Assembly (NCBI GenBank): GCA_002409745.1
Contig: DHOU01000015.1
Span: forward strand, 29,506-93,505
Source: Bacteroidales bacterium UBA5382
GTDB taxonomy: Bacteria; Bacteroidota; Bacteroidia; Bacteroidales; Dysgonomonadaceae
Length of the DNA stretch: 64,000 bases
Direction of reading: 5' to 3'
In this document: positions 1 to 8,452 of the stretch, in pieces
How positions within the stretch are numbered: the stretch's first letter is position 1
Layout of the letters: each line of letters opens with the position of its first letter
The notes under the pieces: generated by a model
Told to the model about the DNA's origin: nothing
Seen by the model: the letters and a program-made list of their open reading frames with translations, nothing else
Databases searched by the model: none
Program-made: the position numbers and the translations under genes

Positions 1-34
1 AACTGTACCGGGGGTTCGAATCCCTCGCTTTCCG
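1..34 (+). tRNA. tRNA-Ser, 3' part only
   Basis: The window opens inside a tRNA. The T arm is visible as GGGGG-TTCGAAT-CCCTC at 10-26, followed by a 7-nt acceptor strand GCTTTCC at 27-33 and a G discriminator at 34. No CCA is encoded, as is usual in Bacteroidetes. The bases before the T stem look like the end of a long variable arm. A G discriminator plus a long variable arm point to tRNA-Ser. The anticodon lies outside the window, so the isoacceptor cannot be named. Confidence 0.7.
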
Positions 35-80
35 CAGAGAAGAAAAGAGATTTGAGGCGACACCAATCGATTTATTTTGC

Positions 81-88
81 TATCTTTG
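81..88 (+). promoter_or_regulatory. -7 box (TATCTTTG) for the helicase transcript
   Basis: TATCTTTG matches the Bacteroidetes -7 consensus TAnnTTTG. No good TTTG lies 19 nt upstream, so only half the promoter is convincing. Transcription from here would give a leader of roughly 240 nt before the start codon at 335. Confidence 0.55.
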
Positions 89-94
89 CACCCA

Positions 95-334
95 GAGCAA
101 TCGAGTTTTTAGTGTATCTTTCTTCACAATGTTTTGCTCCGTCGTTGAGAGACGGAGTTTCCCATCGTCAAAATTGACATCCTATCAAACTTTTTGTTTG
201 CGCTATTCAATCGATCGTCAGAAGGTAAAGCCTCCGGTTATGCAGGTGCGTGCGTATCTGTCGGTTGGCGCCGAAAGGCAAAAAAAATAAAAAAACGACT
301 GTTGCCGTAACCGCGAACAGTTTTATACAAATAT
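95..334 (+). promoter_or_regulatory. Long structured 5' leader of the DEAD-box helicase gene
   Basis: About 240 nt separate the putative promoter from the helicase start and no credible ORF lies in them on the + strand. A perfect 7-bp hairpin (CTCCGTC at 137-143, GACGGAG at 151-157, 7-nt loop) is followed by T residues. An A-rich tract at about 280-295 lies close to the start codon. Long folded leaders are typical of cold-induced mRNAs such as cspA, and the next two genes are cold-shock-type genes. The regulatory role is inference. Confidence 0.45.
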
Positions 335-1450
335 ATGACATTTAAAGAATTAAACTTAATAGAGCCGCTATTGAAGGCTTTAGACGAAAAAGGATATACG
401 GTTCCCACACCGATACAACAGCAGGCCATTCAGCCGGCCCTCGATAACCGCGACTTATTGGGATTGGCCCAAACCGGTACCGGCAAGACGGCCGCCTTCG
501 CGCTGCCTATTATACAGCAATTGTACATTCAAGGGGTAGAAGGTCGAAAAAGACGCATTCAGGCCCTGATATTAACACCTACCCGCGAATTGGCTATTCA
601 GATTAACGAAAGCCTGAAGGATTACACGCCGTATACGGGTATCCGGCACTGCGTGATTTTCGGCGGTGTGAAGCAGCATACACAGGTAAGGCAATTGAAT
701 GCCGGCGTAGATATATTAGTGGCTACACCGGGGCGGTTGCTCGATTTGATGAATCAGGGCATTGTCAATCTGAGTTCCGTTCGCCATTTTGTGTTGGACG
801 AAGCCGACCGTATGCTCGACATGGGGTTTATTCACGATATCAAACGTCTGTTGCCCAAACTTCCGAAGGAAAAGCAAACCCTTTTCTTTTCGGCAACCAT
901 GCCGCCTTCTATCGCCAGCCTGTCGCGTACCATCTTGCGTAATCCGGTAAGAGTGGAAGTCACTCCCGTTTCGTCGGTCGTGGATACCATCCGGCAATAT
1001 ATTTACTATGTGGAAAAGAAAGAGAAGAAAGACTTGCTCATCGAATTGCTCAAGAAGAACAAGGAGACGTCGACCCTCATCTTCTCCCGTACAAAACATG
1101 GCGCCGACAAGATTGCTCGCATCCTGTGCAAGGCCGGAATAGGAAGCGCCGCCATTCACGGCAATAAATCGCAAAATGCCCGCCAGCGGGCCTTGTCCGA
1201 CTTCAAAGCGCATGAAATACAAGCGCTGATTGCGACCGATATTGCCGCCAGGGGAATTGACATCACCGATTTGGAGTTGGTGATTAACTACGACCTGCCC
1301 GATGTCGCCGAAACGTATGTGCACCGCATCGGACGCACGGGCCGGGCCGGAAACAAAGGTACGGCACTCACGTTCTGTGCCGACGAGGAAAAGCCCATGC
1401 TGAAAGATATTCAAAAATTAACCGGCGAGAATCTTATGGAGGCTAGCTAA
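335..1450 (+). CDS. rhlE: DEAD-box ATP-dependent RNA helicase, RhlE type
   Basis: This is a cytoplasmic ATP-dependent RNA helicase that unwinds structured RNA in ribosome assembly and mRNA turnover. The Q motif region (PTPIQQQAI) lies near residue 25, Walker A AQTGTGKT at 45-52, PTRELAIQ at about 82, DEAD at 155-158, SAT at 186-188, and HRIGRTGRAG near the C terminus. Both RecA-like domains are complete. At 371 aa it is a minimal core without the basic C-terminal tail of many RhlE proteins. The ATG at 335 directly precedes the conserved TFKELNL start. It is followed after 54 nt by a cold-shock-domain gene, so the two are probably co-transcribed and cold-induced. The RhlE subfamily is likely rather than proven. 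Confidence 0.95.
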   Translation: MTFKELNLIEPLLKALDEKGYTVPTPIQQQAIQPALDNRDLLGLAQTGTGKTAAFALPIIQQLYIQGVEGRKRRIQALILTPTRELAIQINESLKDYTPYTGIRHCVIFGGVKQHTQVRQLNAGVDILVATPGRLLDLMNQGIVNLSSVRHFVLDEADRMLDMGFIHDIKRLLPKLPKEKQTLFFSATMPPSIASLSRTILRNPVRVEVTPVSSVVDTIRQYIYYVEKKEKKDLLIELLKKNKETSTLIFSRTKHGADKIARILCKAGIGSAAIHGNKSQNARQRALSDFKAHEIQALIATDIAARGIDITDLELVINYDLPDVAETYVHRIGRTGRAGNKGTALTFCADEEKPMLKDIQKLTGENLMEAS

Positions 1451-1504
1451 TGGGTATAAAAATGCAGTTTCACATTAAAAAAATAATAAGTTTCAACGAT
1501 AAAT

Positions 1505-1945
1505 ATGGCTAAATCAAATTCATTTAACAAAAGAGAAATAGAGAAAAATAAGCAACAGAAGAGAAAAGAAAAACAACAACGAAGAGAAGAGCGAAAGAAC
1601 AATCCGACCAATTCGTTTGAGGATATGATCGCTTATGTGGATGCCAACGGCGTCATCACCGATACCCCTCCCGATGTCACCGCCCGGGAAAAAATAGATA
1701 TAGAGGATATCGTTATTTCCACTCCCAAAAAGGACGAGGAGGAAGAGACCGCCTTAAGGGGACGGGTAGAGTTTTTTAATGCCGATAAAGGCTATGGCTT
1801 TATCAAACAGATCGGTAGTGTAAACAAGTATTTCTTTCACATAAGCAGCGCCCCGGCTACGATTGCCGAAGGAAACGCCGTGACGTTCGAACTGGAACGG
1901 GGGCCCAAGGGCATGAATGCCGTCAATATCGCGTTTGAGGATTAG
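1505..1945 (+). CDS. Cold-shock-domain protein with a basic N-terminal extension
   Basis: The C-terminal part (residues about 83-146) is a cold-shock domain with RNP1-like KGYGFI and RNP2-like YFFHIS, the motifs that stack on single-stranded RNA or DNA. The first 35 residues are almost entirely Lys, Arg, Glu and Gln, giving a highly charged, probably unstructured or helical RNA-binding tail. An acidic linker joins the two parts. At 146 aa it is about twice the length of a classical CspA. It lies just downstream of the DEAD-box helicase, suggesting that both act on the same structured RNAs. The domain call is firm; the cellular target is unknown. Confidence 0.92.
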   Translation: MAKSNSFNKREIEKNKQQKRKEKQQRREERKNNPTNSFEDMIAYVDANGVITDTPPDVTAREKIDIEDIVISTPKKDEEEETALRGRVEFFNADKGYGFIKQIGSVNKYFFHISSAPATIAEGNAVTFELERGPKGMNAVNIAFED

Positions 1946-2099
1946 CTCTTTTTTTGAGAGTAACTCGATAAGCGTTTTTCAGGAGAATGAGGTAACACGC
2001 AAAACTTTCCTACCGGGTAGACTGTTTTTTTAAAGAGAAAGAAATGAGATATGGAATCTCTTCAATTAAGGATTAAGCAGATGAATAATTAAAAATAAA

Positions 2100-3101
2100 A
2101 TGAGACGAAAACTGTTTTTAAGCGCATTCCTCGGCGTTTTTCTGTGTGCATCCGCCCAAACGGAACGCCCGATGCTGGATATTATGCTCACGAATTACGA
2201 TTATCCGTATGACGTCGGCTATCTCGATTTTACAAGTCAGCAGCAAAATGTAAAAATGGCTTATATGGATGTTCTTCCGGAGCATCCGAATGGAAAAACG
2301 ATTGTTTTATTGCATGGGAAGAACTTTAACGGCGCTTATTGGAAAACGACCGTCGCGGCGTTGGTAAAAGAAGGTTATCGCTTGGTTGTGCCCGATCAGA
2401 TAGGTTTTGGTAAATCGTCGAAGCCGGCCGGTTATCAGTATACGTTCCAACAATTGGCCGGAAACACCAAGGCGGTTCTGGATAAGTTAGGCATTCAGAA
2501 GGTCTTTTTATTGGGGCATTCCATGGGCGGCATGTTGGCGGTGCGATTCGCCGTGATGTATCCCGAAACGGTAGAGAAGCTGATCCTGGAGAATCCGATC
2601 GGATTGGAGGATTGGAAACTTGTCGCCCCGTACACGTCCATCGATGAGAACTATCAAAAGGAATTGAAAGTGAGTTACGAAACGACGAAGAACTATCAGT
2701 CGCGGTTTTATTACGACAATCGCTGGAAGCCCGAATACGACGAATGGGTTTATCTCCTTACGGGTTGGACGAAGCATCCTGATTATTCCCGTGTGGCGAT
2801 GAACAATGCCCAAACGTCGGACATGATCTTTACACAGCCGGTCGTGTACGAATTTTCTTCCATTCAAGCGCCGACATTACTGATTATCGGTACGCGCGAC
2901 CGCACGGCTATCGGAAAAGATAATGTGAAAGACGAGGCCTTACGCGAGCGGATGGGCCAATACCAACTCTTAGGCAAAGAAACACAACGAAAAATACCGG
3001 GATCCCGGTTGGTGGAATTAGACGATATAGGGCATTTGCCGCATATCGAGGCCTTCGACCGGTTTATCGAACCGCTTATCGGCTTTCTGAAAACAAATTG
3101 A
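2100..3101 (+). CDS. Secreted alpha/beta-hydrolase
   Basis: A signal peptide is seen at residues 1-20 (basic start, hydrophobic core, cleavage after CASAQ), so the protein is exported, probably to the periplasm. The alpha/beta-hydrolase fold shows an oxyanion-side VLLHG near 68, the nucleophile elbow GHSMGG with Ser141, a late acid in GTRDRTA and a catalytic His in DDIGHLPH. It resembles serine esterases and haloalkane-dehalogenase-like hydrolases. The substrate cannot be predicted from sequence. The upstream region of about 150 nt holds a short GAGAT/ATCTC hairpin but no clear promoter, and the gene appears to stand alone. Confidence 0.88.
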   Translation: MRRKLFLSAFLGVFLCASAQTERPMLDIMLTNYDYPYDVGYLDFTSQQQNVKMAYMDVLPEHPNGKTIVLLHGKNFNGAYWKTTVAALVKEGYRLVVPDQIGFGKSSKPAGYQYTFQQLAGNTKAVLDKLGIQKVFLLGHSMGGMLAVRFAVMYPETVEKLILENPIGLEDWKLVAPYTSIDENYQKELKVSYETTKNYQSRFYYDNRWKPEYDEWVYLLTGWTKHPDYSRVAMNNAQTSDMIFTQPVVYEFSSIQAPTLLIIGTRDRTAIGKDNVKDEALRERMGQYQLLGKETQRKIPGSRLVELDDIGHLPHIEAFDRFIEPLIGFLKTN

Positions 3102-3204
3102 TCGGCTATGAGGTCATCACGCCGTTTAGCCATTAATTCCAACAGGTGGGAGTATTCGTCGAACCGGTCTTGTTTTTCTTATCTTCGGCACTCACCACTC
3201 ACAA

Positions 3205-3250
3205 ATTAGTAATTAGTAATTAGTAATTAGTAATTTGTAATTTGTAATTA
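3205..3250. repeat. Heptamer tandem array (ATTAGTA/ATTTGTA)
   Basis: Four exact copies of ATTAGTA are followed by two of ATTTGTA and a partial copy, with a strict 7-nt period. The array fills most of the gap between the convergent hydrolase and corA genes. Because 7 is not a multiple of 3, stop codons in the unit appear in all frames. Confidence 0.9.
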
Positions 3251-3260
3251 CCATCCACCA

Positions 3261-4205
3261 TTACATCAGCTTTTTCTTCTTAAAATAGATAAGAATGATG
3301 ACGACCGACACCACCATCAGGATGATAGCAAAAGGGTACCCCCATTTCTCTCCTAACTCAGGCATAAAGCTGAAGTTCATCCCGTAAATGCTGGCAATGA
3401 GTGTGGGCGGCATGAAGATAACCGATACGATAGTGAAAATCTTGATGATATTGTTCTGTTCGATGTTTACATACCCCAAAAACGTATCCTGCAAGTAATC
3501 GAGCCGGTCGAAGCTGAAATTGATGTGTTCGATGAGAGAGTTGATGTCTTTGATAATCATCGATAACTTCGGTTGCAGCTCTTTCGGGATAAAATCGCTT
3601 CGCAACATGCTCGACACGGTGCGTTGCTTGTCGATGACGTTCTCGCGGAGCATCATCGTCTTTTCCTGTAAGTTTTTGATTTCGTTCAGCATGTTTCTAT
3701 CGGCACCCTGCATGTTGAGGCTGTTACTCAAATGGGTGATTTTTTGCGTCATGTTCTCGATCATGTCCGCGTCGAATTCCACCCGGGTTTCCAGGAGCGC
3801 CACCAACACGTCGGCACCGGTGGGATAATTCTTTGGGTTGGCCGATATTTTTTTAACGGTTTCATGGAATGAGATCAATTCCTGACTTCGCACCGTTACC
3901 AGAATATTGTTTTTAAGAATGAAAGATACCGGGTCGCTTTCGAAATTCGATAAAAGGAAGTTTGAATTGATGACCAGCGTATCGTTCGTCTCGATATAGC
4001 GTGACGAAACCTCGATTTCAATCATTTCTTCCTCTTCCTGAATGTAAATTTTGAGAAAGTCTTCGAGTTCGTTTTCAATTTCCTCATCCACATCGTTCAG
4101 GTCGATCCAAAGAAAGCTCCCGATGGGGTTCGATTTCAAAAAATCAAGGCTGCGGCTTAATCTGATAATGCCGTTTTTGTGATAAAAGAGTTTGATTTCC
4201 GCCAT
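3261..4205 (-). CDS. corA: CorA-family magnesium/cobalt channel
   Basis: This inner-membrane channel imports Mg2+ (and Co2+ or Ni2+) as a pentamer. The signature GMN motif sits at residues 275-277 at the end of the first of two C-terminal membrane helices. The second helix (about 291-308) ends in KKKK on the cytoplasmic side. The first 250 residues form the soluble acidic/helical funnel domain. The length of 314 aa is normal. It starts 60 nt downstream of ksgA on the same strand, so read-through from the ksgA promoter is likely. Confidence 0.95.
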   Translation of the reverse strand: MAEIKLFYHKNGIIRLSRSLDFLKSNPIGSFLWIDLNDVDEEIENELEDFLKIYIQEEEEMIEIEVSSRYIETNDTLVINSNFLLSNFESDPVSFILKNNILVTVRSQELISFHETVKKISANPKNYPTGADVLVALLETRVEFDADMIENMTQKITHLSNSLNMQGADRNMLNEIKNLQEKTMMLRENVIDKQRTVSSMLRSDFIPKELQPKLSMIIKDINSLIEHINFSFDRLDYLQDTFLGYVNIEQNNIIKIFTIVSVIFMPPTLIASIYGMNFSFMPELGEKWGYPFAIILMVVSVVIILIYFKKKKLM

Positions 4206-4265
4206 GACGTCGGTTTTTTAATCGTGAATAAATCCGTTTTCTTTCCTGTTTGGCGGCCTTGTTTT

Positions 4266-5039
4266 TTACAAGGCGCTGAGCAGATTGGTCAAATGCTCGA
4301 ATTGTTCTACCGAGAGTTGCTCCGGACGTTTGTCTAGCAAGGGCTCGTCGGGTAAAGAATGTTCTTTAGGAAGCAGCGATTTGATAGAGTTCCGGAGCAT
4401 CTTTCGCCGTTGGTTGAAGCACGTTTTTACCACTCGTTTGAACAGGGTTTCGTCGCAATTCATTTCTTTCCGGTTGTTCCGGACAAGCCTGACCACACCC
4501 GATTTGACTTTCGGCGGAGGGATGAAAGCCTGTTCGTTTACTGTAAAAAGATAATCAATGTCGTACCACGCTTGCGCCAGCACGCTCAGTATTCCGTATG
4601 TTTTGCTTCCCGGAGGGGCTGCCAGGCGTTCGGCAACCTCTTTTTGCAGCATCCCCGAACAGCATATCACAAGCTCTTTATACTCGAGTACTTTAAAAAT
4701 AATTTGCGAGGAAATATGATAGGGATAGTTCCCGATCACACAGAATGGGGAGGAGTACAATTGCGAGAGATCCATTTGCAAGAAGTCGTCGCGAAGGATT
4801 TTCCCGTCCAGCATAGGGAAGTTTTGTTCCAGATAAGTAATCGACTCGGCATCGATGTCGACAACCGTCACATCGCGTTCGGGCCCGACCAGAAAGCGTG
4901 TAAGCATACCCGTGCCGGCCCCCACTTCCAACACAGGAAGGTGGCTGAATCCGTCGAGGGTGGCGGCTATTCGCTGCGCGATACCCTCATCTTTCAGGAA
5001 ATGCTGTCCCAGATTTTTCTTTGGCCTTACCGAGATCAT
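4266..5039 (-). CDS. ksgA: 16S rRNA (adenine-1518/1519-N6)-dimethyltransferase
   Basis: KsgA dimethylates the two adjacent adenines of the helix-45 loop in 16S rRNA during late 30S maturation. The N-terminal NLGQHFL motif, the SAM-binding VLEVGAGTGMLTRFL segment (about 35-49), and the NYPYHIS catalytic motif of N6-adenine methyltransferases are all present. The length of 257 aa is standard. It has its own -7 box at 5075-5082 and leads into corA. Confidence 0.96.
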   Translation of the reverse strand: MISVRPKKNLGQHFLKDEGIAQRIAATLDGFSHLPVLEVGAGTGMLTRFLVGPERDVTVVDIDAESITYLEQNFPMLDGKILRDDFLQMDLSQLYSSPFCVIGNYPYHISSQIIFKVLEYKELVICCSGMLQKEVAERLAAPPGSKTYGILSVLAQAWYDIDYLFTVNEQAFIPPPKVKSGVVRLVRNNRKEMNCDETLFKRVVKTCFNQRRKMLRNSIKSLLPKEHSLPDEPLLDKRPEQLSVEQFEHLTNLLSAL

Positions 5040-5074
5040 TGTTTTTTATCGATTATTCCTTATCTTTACGTCCG

Positions 5075-5082
5075 CAAAGGTA
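5075..5082 (-). promoter_or_regulatory. -7 box (TACCTTTG) for ksgA
   Basis: Read on the minus strand the sequence is TACCTTTG, matching TAnnTTTG, about 36 nt before the ksgA start codon. No TTTG is found at the ideal -33 distance. Confidence 0.5.
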
Positions 5083-5139
5083 ATATTTTATTAAATAAAT
5101 GACGTAATACGTTTTGTAAAAAAACAGAAATACCCGTCA

Positions 5140-5235
5140 CTTCACCGAGAGCGTCACTCCTCTCACCGGGAGAGGCGCTCTTCTTCACCGGGGGGGGCGC
5201 TCTTCTTCACCGGGGGGGGCGCTCCAAACGCTCCC
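5140..5235 (-). repeat. Tandem GC-rich repeat with two G8 runs (dispersed-family locus)
   Basis: Two nearly identical direct units of about 22 bp (CGCTCTTCTTCACC followed by a run of eight G) lie at about 5178-5221. They are preceded by two diverged versions, including a CCTCTC/GAGAGG hairpin at about 5159-5175. Read on the minus strand each unit ends in a form of CGCYCTCGGTGAAG, like the intergenic family seen at 12.6, 37.7, 50.3, 55.6 and 60.5 kb. The homopolymers lie 20-60 nt upstream of the start codon at 5257 and could slip in length. Confidence 0.8.
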
Positions 5236-5256
5236 TTGCGTAAACGAACGGAACAT

Positions 5257-6252
5257 ATGAATAAAAAGTCCATAAAGAATATATTCAAAACGCTGTTGTC
5301 CCTGCTCTTGGGGCTGGCTATCATTTGGCTGCTCTATCGCAAGACCGATATGCAGGAACTGTGGAGCATTGTCAAGTCGGCTCATTTCGAGATTATCGCC
5401 TTTTCGCTCATATTCGGTCTAGCCGGCAATATCTTGCGGGGGCTGCGTTGGGAGCTGCTTATCAACTCTTTGGGGTATTATCCCGCGCGGGCAAGCATTA
5501 TCTATGCCACGCTGGGAAATTACGCCGTGAACTTTTTGTTGCCCCGTGCCGGTGATTTCTGGCGCTGCGGAGTGGTGAGCAAATACGATCAGATCCCTTT
5601 TTCTAAAACATTCGAGACGTATCTGGTCGACCGTGTGCTCGATTTGGTGGCGGCCATGGTGGTGGTGGTGATAAGCATCATCCTCTATGTCGATTTCTTT
5701 ATCAGCTACTTCGAAACCAATCCGCATTATGCCGAGAACATCGTGAACCTGTTTCGATCGGTGTGGATTTATGTGCTGGGAGGCCTGTTGATCTTCGGCT
5801 GCATCCTATTGTTCACCGTGTTTAAAGACACCCCTTGGATGAAGAAAGTGAGAGGTTTCTTTGTGACGTTGAAGCACGATATGAAGTTAATTGCCAAAAT
5901 GAAAAAGAAAAATCAGATAATAATCTATACGATTCTTCTCTGGTTGTCTTTTTATTTGTACTTTTACATTTGCTTTTACGCATTCGACTTTACGAAACAC
6001 TTGGGGCTTTTGGCCGGATGGATCGTATTTGCTATGAGTAATATCGGTGTGGCAGTCCCTGTACAAGGAGGCATCGGAGCCTGGCACTTCATGGTCATTT
6101 CATCGTTGGTAATATTAGGCGTACCCTATGATCAGGCCGGAGCCTTTGCCGGAACGGTCTTCACCATCCAATCGGTATGGGTCATCCTCTATGGGGTATT
6201 CGGCGTATTGGCCATGCCCTACGTCAAAAGAGGTGTGAATGGTGAGGTATGA
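5257..6252 (+). CDS. Lysylphosphatidylglycerol synthase-like / UPF0104 membrane protein
   Basis: The polytopic inner-membrane protein has about 7-8 hydrophobic segments across 331 aa and matches the transmembrane (flippase-like) half of MprF-type proteins. It lacks the soluble aminoacyl-transferase domain, so it more likely moves or binds a lipid than makes lysyl-PG. Recognisable family features are the NLLLPRAGDFWRCGVVSKY region (here N-F-LLPRAGD) near residue 90 and the GVAVPVQGGIGAWHF segment near 275. An in-frame TTG exists at 5236, but the ATG at 5257 is preferred because it begins the usual basic N terminus before the first helix. Confidence 0.85.
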   Translation: MNKKSIKNIFKTLLSLLLGLAIIWLLYRKTDMQELWSIVKSAHFEIIAFSLIFGLAGNILRGLRWELLINSLGYYPARASIIYATLGNYAVNFLLPRAGDFWRCGVVSKYDQIPFSKTFETYLVDRVLDLVAAMVVVVISIILYVDFFISYFETNPHYAENIVNLFRSVWIYVLGGLLIFGCILLFTVFKDTPWMKKVRGFFVTLKHDMKLIAKMKKKNQIIIYTILLWLSFYLYFYICFYAFDFTKHLGLLAGWIVFAMSNIGVAVPVQGGIGAWHFMVISSLVILGVPYDQAGAFAGTVFTIQSVWVILYGVFGVLAMPYVKRGVNGEV

Positions 6253-6320
6253 AGGATGAATTATGAGTTATGAATGAAGTCAAAAGACGAAGATCTAATG
6301 TCTAAAGACTAAAGACAAAT
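6251..6320. repeat. Degenerate heptamer array, ten units
   Basis: The sequence divides into ten consecutive 7-mers: early ones are variants of GAnTTAT, later ones variants of GTCTAAA/GACTAAA. It begins at the stop codon of the upstream membrane protein and ends just before the palindromic element at 6338. Confidence 0.75.
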
Positions 6321-6337
6321 GGCCGGGTTAAAGCGGT

Positions 6338-6405
6338 CGTCATGGCGGACTTGACCAGCAATCCCCTAAAATACGAGGGGATTCCGCATCGAGTACGGAA
6401 CGACG
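6338..6405. repeat. 30-bp-arm imperfect palindrome (REP-like element)
   Basis: Two 30-nt arms (6338-6367 and 6376-6405) are reverse complements at most positions and enclose the 8-nt loop AAAATACG. The innermost pairs AATCCCCT/AGGGGATT and the outermost CGTC/GACG are perfect. The left arm (CGTCATGGCGGACTTGACC) resembles extragenic palindromes common in several bacterial phyla. It could end the upstream transcript or be a non-autonomous mobile palindrome. Heptamer arrays abut it on both sides. Confidence 0.8.
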
Positions 6406-6406
6406 T

Positions 6407-6471
6407 TAGACTTTCGACATTCGACTTTCGTCCGGCGACTAACAACTAAAAACTAACAACTAAAAACTAAA
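6407..6471. repeat. Heptamer array (TTCGACT then ACTAACA/ACTAAAA)
   Basis: About nine 7-nt units end four bases before the pepD start codon. The last five are ACTAACA, ACTAAAA, ACTAACA, ACTAAAA and ACTAAAT. It must form the 5' untranslated region of pepD if transcription starts upstream. Confidence 0.85.
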
Positions 6472-6475
6472 TAGT

Positions 6476-7939
6476 ATGTCAACAACTGAAATTCTACAAC
6501 TGAATCCCCAGAATGTATGGAAGCATTTTCATGCATTTACGCAAATTCCCCGCCCCACAGGGCATATGAAAGAGATTGCGAAGTATGTAGTGGATTTCGG
6601 AAAATCGCTTCACCTCGAAACCTCTCAGGACAAGGTGGGCAATGTTTTAATCCGTAAACCCGCGTTCAAAGGCTACGAAAGTGCGAAAACCGTCATTTTG
6701 CAGTCGCACATGGATATGGTGCCGCAAAAAAATACCGGCGTGGCGCACGATTTTCTGAAAGATCCCATCGAAACGGTGATCGACGGCGAGTGGGTAAAGG
6801 CCCGAGCTACCACTTTGGGGGCAGACGACGGCATCGGGTGCGCCATGATGTTGGCTGTGCTCGAAGATGATTCGTTGAAACATCCTCCGCTCGAGGCGCT
6901 CTTTACTGTCGACGAAGAGGTCGGTATGGATGGAGCGAACGGTTTGCAAAAAGGATTCATTGAAGGCAGCATCCTCATTAATCTCGATACGGAAGAAGAG
7001 GGACAACTATGCATCGGCTGTGCCGGCGGTCTGGATGTGAATATCTCATTCGACTTCACGCCCGACCAATCGATTCCTCATAAAGACGTGGCGTATAAAG
7101 TCTCCCTTAGCGGGTTGAAAGGTGGCCATTCCGGCACCCAGATCCATTTGGGACGCGCCAATGCCAATAAACTCATGAACCGTTTTCTAAAAGAAGCGGT
7201 CAAAAATTACGAAGCCCGTTTGGCCGAAATTCATGGCGGGTCGTTGCGCAATGCCATTCCCCGCGAATCGGTGGCTGTGGTGACCGTGCCCAATCAGTTG
7301 TCCGACGATCTGGAGGACTTGGTGTTGGAATACGAGTCGCTCTTCCGCGAAGACTTTGCCGGTATCGAAGACGGCATTTCCTTTGTAGCGGAGAAAGTAG
7401 AGTTGCCTTCGGCGCTTATTCCCGAAGAGGTGCAGAATAACCTCATCCATGCGGTGGAAGGATGCCCGAACGGTGTGATCAGCGACTTAGCCGATTTCCC
7501 CGGAGTGGTAGAGAGTTCTTTGAACCTCGCGCTCGTCAAATCATCCGAAAATACCATCGAAGTGAAATTATTGGTACGCAGTTCTTCGGAAAGCCGTAAA
7601 GAATGGGTATCCTCGGCGGTCGAAAGCGTGTTCTCGCTGGCGGGAGCCGATGTCGAATTCGATAGCGACTATCCCGGATGGCAGCCCGATGCGCATTCCG
7701 AACTGCTTCATGTGATGGAAAGAGCGTACTTGGAAAAGTATGGCGAGAAACCGCAGGTGATCGTCATCCACGCCGGATTGGAATGCGGCATTATCCAATC
7801 GAACGTGGAGCAAAAACTCGATATCGTTTCTTTCGGACCCACCATTACGGGCGCACATTCGCCTGACGAGTCCGTCAAGATCGATAGTGTGGAACGTTCG
7901 TATGACTATCTCGTGTCGATATTGGAACAGCTCAAATAA
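6476..7939 (+). CDS. pepD: Cytosolic non-specific dipeptidase (Xaa-His dipeptidase, M20C)
   Basis: PepD cleaves dipeptides, including aminoacyl-histidines, with a two-metal centre. Expected ligands are visible: H78-x-D80 in LQSHMDM, D117/D118 in LGADDGIG, and E147/E148 in DEEVGM, followed by the D173-type position in NLDTEEEG. The C-terminal ligand is in FGPTITGAHSPDE. The length of 487 aa and a dimerisation insert in the middle fit PepD of Bacteroidales. The ATG at 6476 directly follows a heptamer array with no clear ribosome-binding sequence. Confidence 0.95.
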   Translation: MSTTEILQLNPQNVWKHFHAFTQIPRPTGHMKEIAKYVVDFGKSLHLETSQDKVGNVLIRKPAFKGYESAKTVILQSHMDMVPQKNTGVAHDFLKDPIETVIDGEWVKARATTLGADDGIGCAMMLAVLEDDSLKHPPLEALFTVDEEVGMDGANGLQKGFIEGSILINLDTEEEGQLCIGCAGGLDVNISFDFTPDQSIPHKDVAYKVSLSGLKGGHSGTQIHLGRANANKLMNRFLKEAVKNYEARLAEIHGGSLRNAIPRESVAVVTVPNQLSDDLEDLVLEYESLFREDFAGIEDGISFVAEKVELPSALIPEEVQNNLIHAVEGCPNGVISDLADFPGVVESSLNLALVKSSENTIEVKLLVRSSSESRKEWVSSAVESVFSLAGADVEFDSDYPGWQPDAHSELLHVMERAYLEKYGEKPQVIVIHAGLECGIIQSNVEQKLDIVSFGPTITGAHSPDESVKIDSVERSYDYLVSILEQLK

Positions 7940-7957
7940 TCATCTTTTATTGTTTTC

Positions 7958-8452
7958 ATGGCAATGGATAACACCCTTATCGTTTACGCTTCCCGTCATG
8001 GCACGGTAAAGAAAAGCGCCCGTTACCTGTTTCAGTTAATGAGCGGGAAAGTGGATATCTGTGATCTGAAAGAAAGGAATGTCCTCCCGGATATCTCCAC
8101 ATACGATACGGTGATTATCGGAGGCTCCATTCATTGGGGAACCATCCAGCCGGTGGTGGCCGAATTTTGCCGGCTAAACCTCGAAGAATTGAAGCGTAAA
8201 CGTTTGGGCTTGTTTATCAATTGCTTGTATTCGGGAGAAAAGGCTCAGGAAGAGCTGAACCATGCTTTTCCTGAAGAACTGAACGAGGTGGCGGTCGCCC
8301 GTGATTATTTCGGGGGCGAATTGGAAAATCTATCTTTTTGGGAGCGATTCATTACATCGCAGTTAGTCCTGAAAGAAGAACTGATGGTGGCATTATCCAA
8401 AGAAAAGATAGAAAAGTTTGCAGAAAAAATCAATTCCGACGGTGAAAAATAA
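7958..8452 (+). CDS. Flavodoxin-domain protein, HemG-like
   Basis: The 164-aa protein has the FMN phosphate-loop segment YASRHGTVKKSA near residue 10 and the GGSIHWGTIQP loop near 54, features of the flavodoxin-type protoporphyrinogen IX dehydrogenase (HemG) family. HemG oxidises protoporphyrinogen using menaquinone, but several family members have other redox roles, so the substrate is not certain. Starts at 7958 or 7964 are both possible. The stop overlaps the next small membrane-protein gene. Confidence 0.8.
   Translation: MAMDNTLIVYASRHGTVKKSARYLFQLMSGKVDICDLKERNVLPDISTYDTVIIGGSIHWGTIQPVVAEFCRLNLEELKRKRLGLFINCLYSGEKAQEELNHAFPEELNEVAVARDYFGGELENLSFWERFITSQLVLKEELMVALSKEKIEKFAEKINSDGEK

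Noticed and set aside
4359..5102. 247-residue ORF antisense to ksgA
   Set aside because: ksgA motifs are complete on the minus strand and the antisense frame has none.
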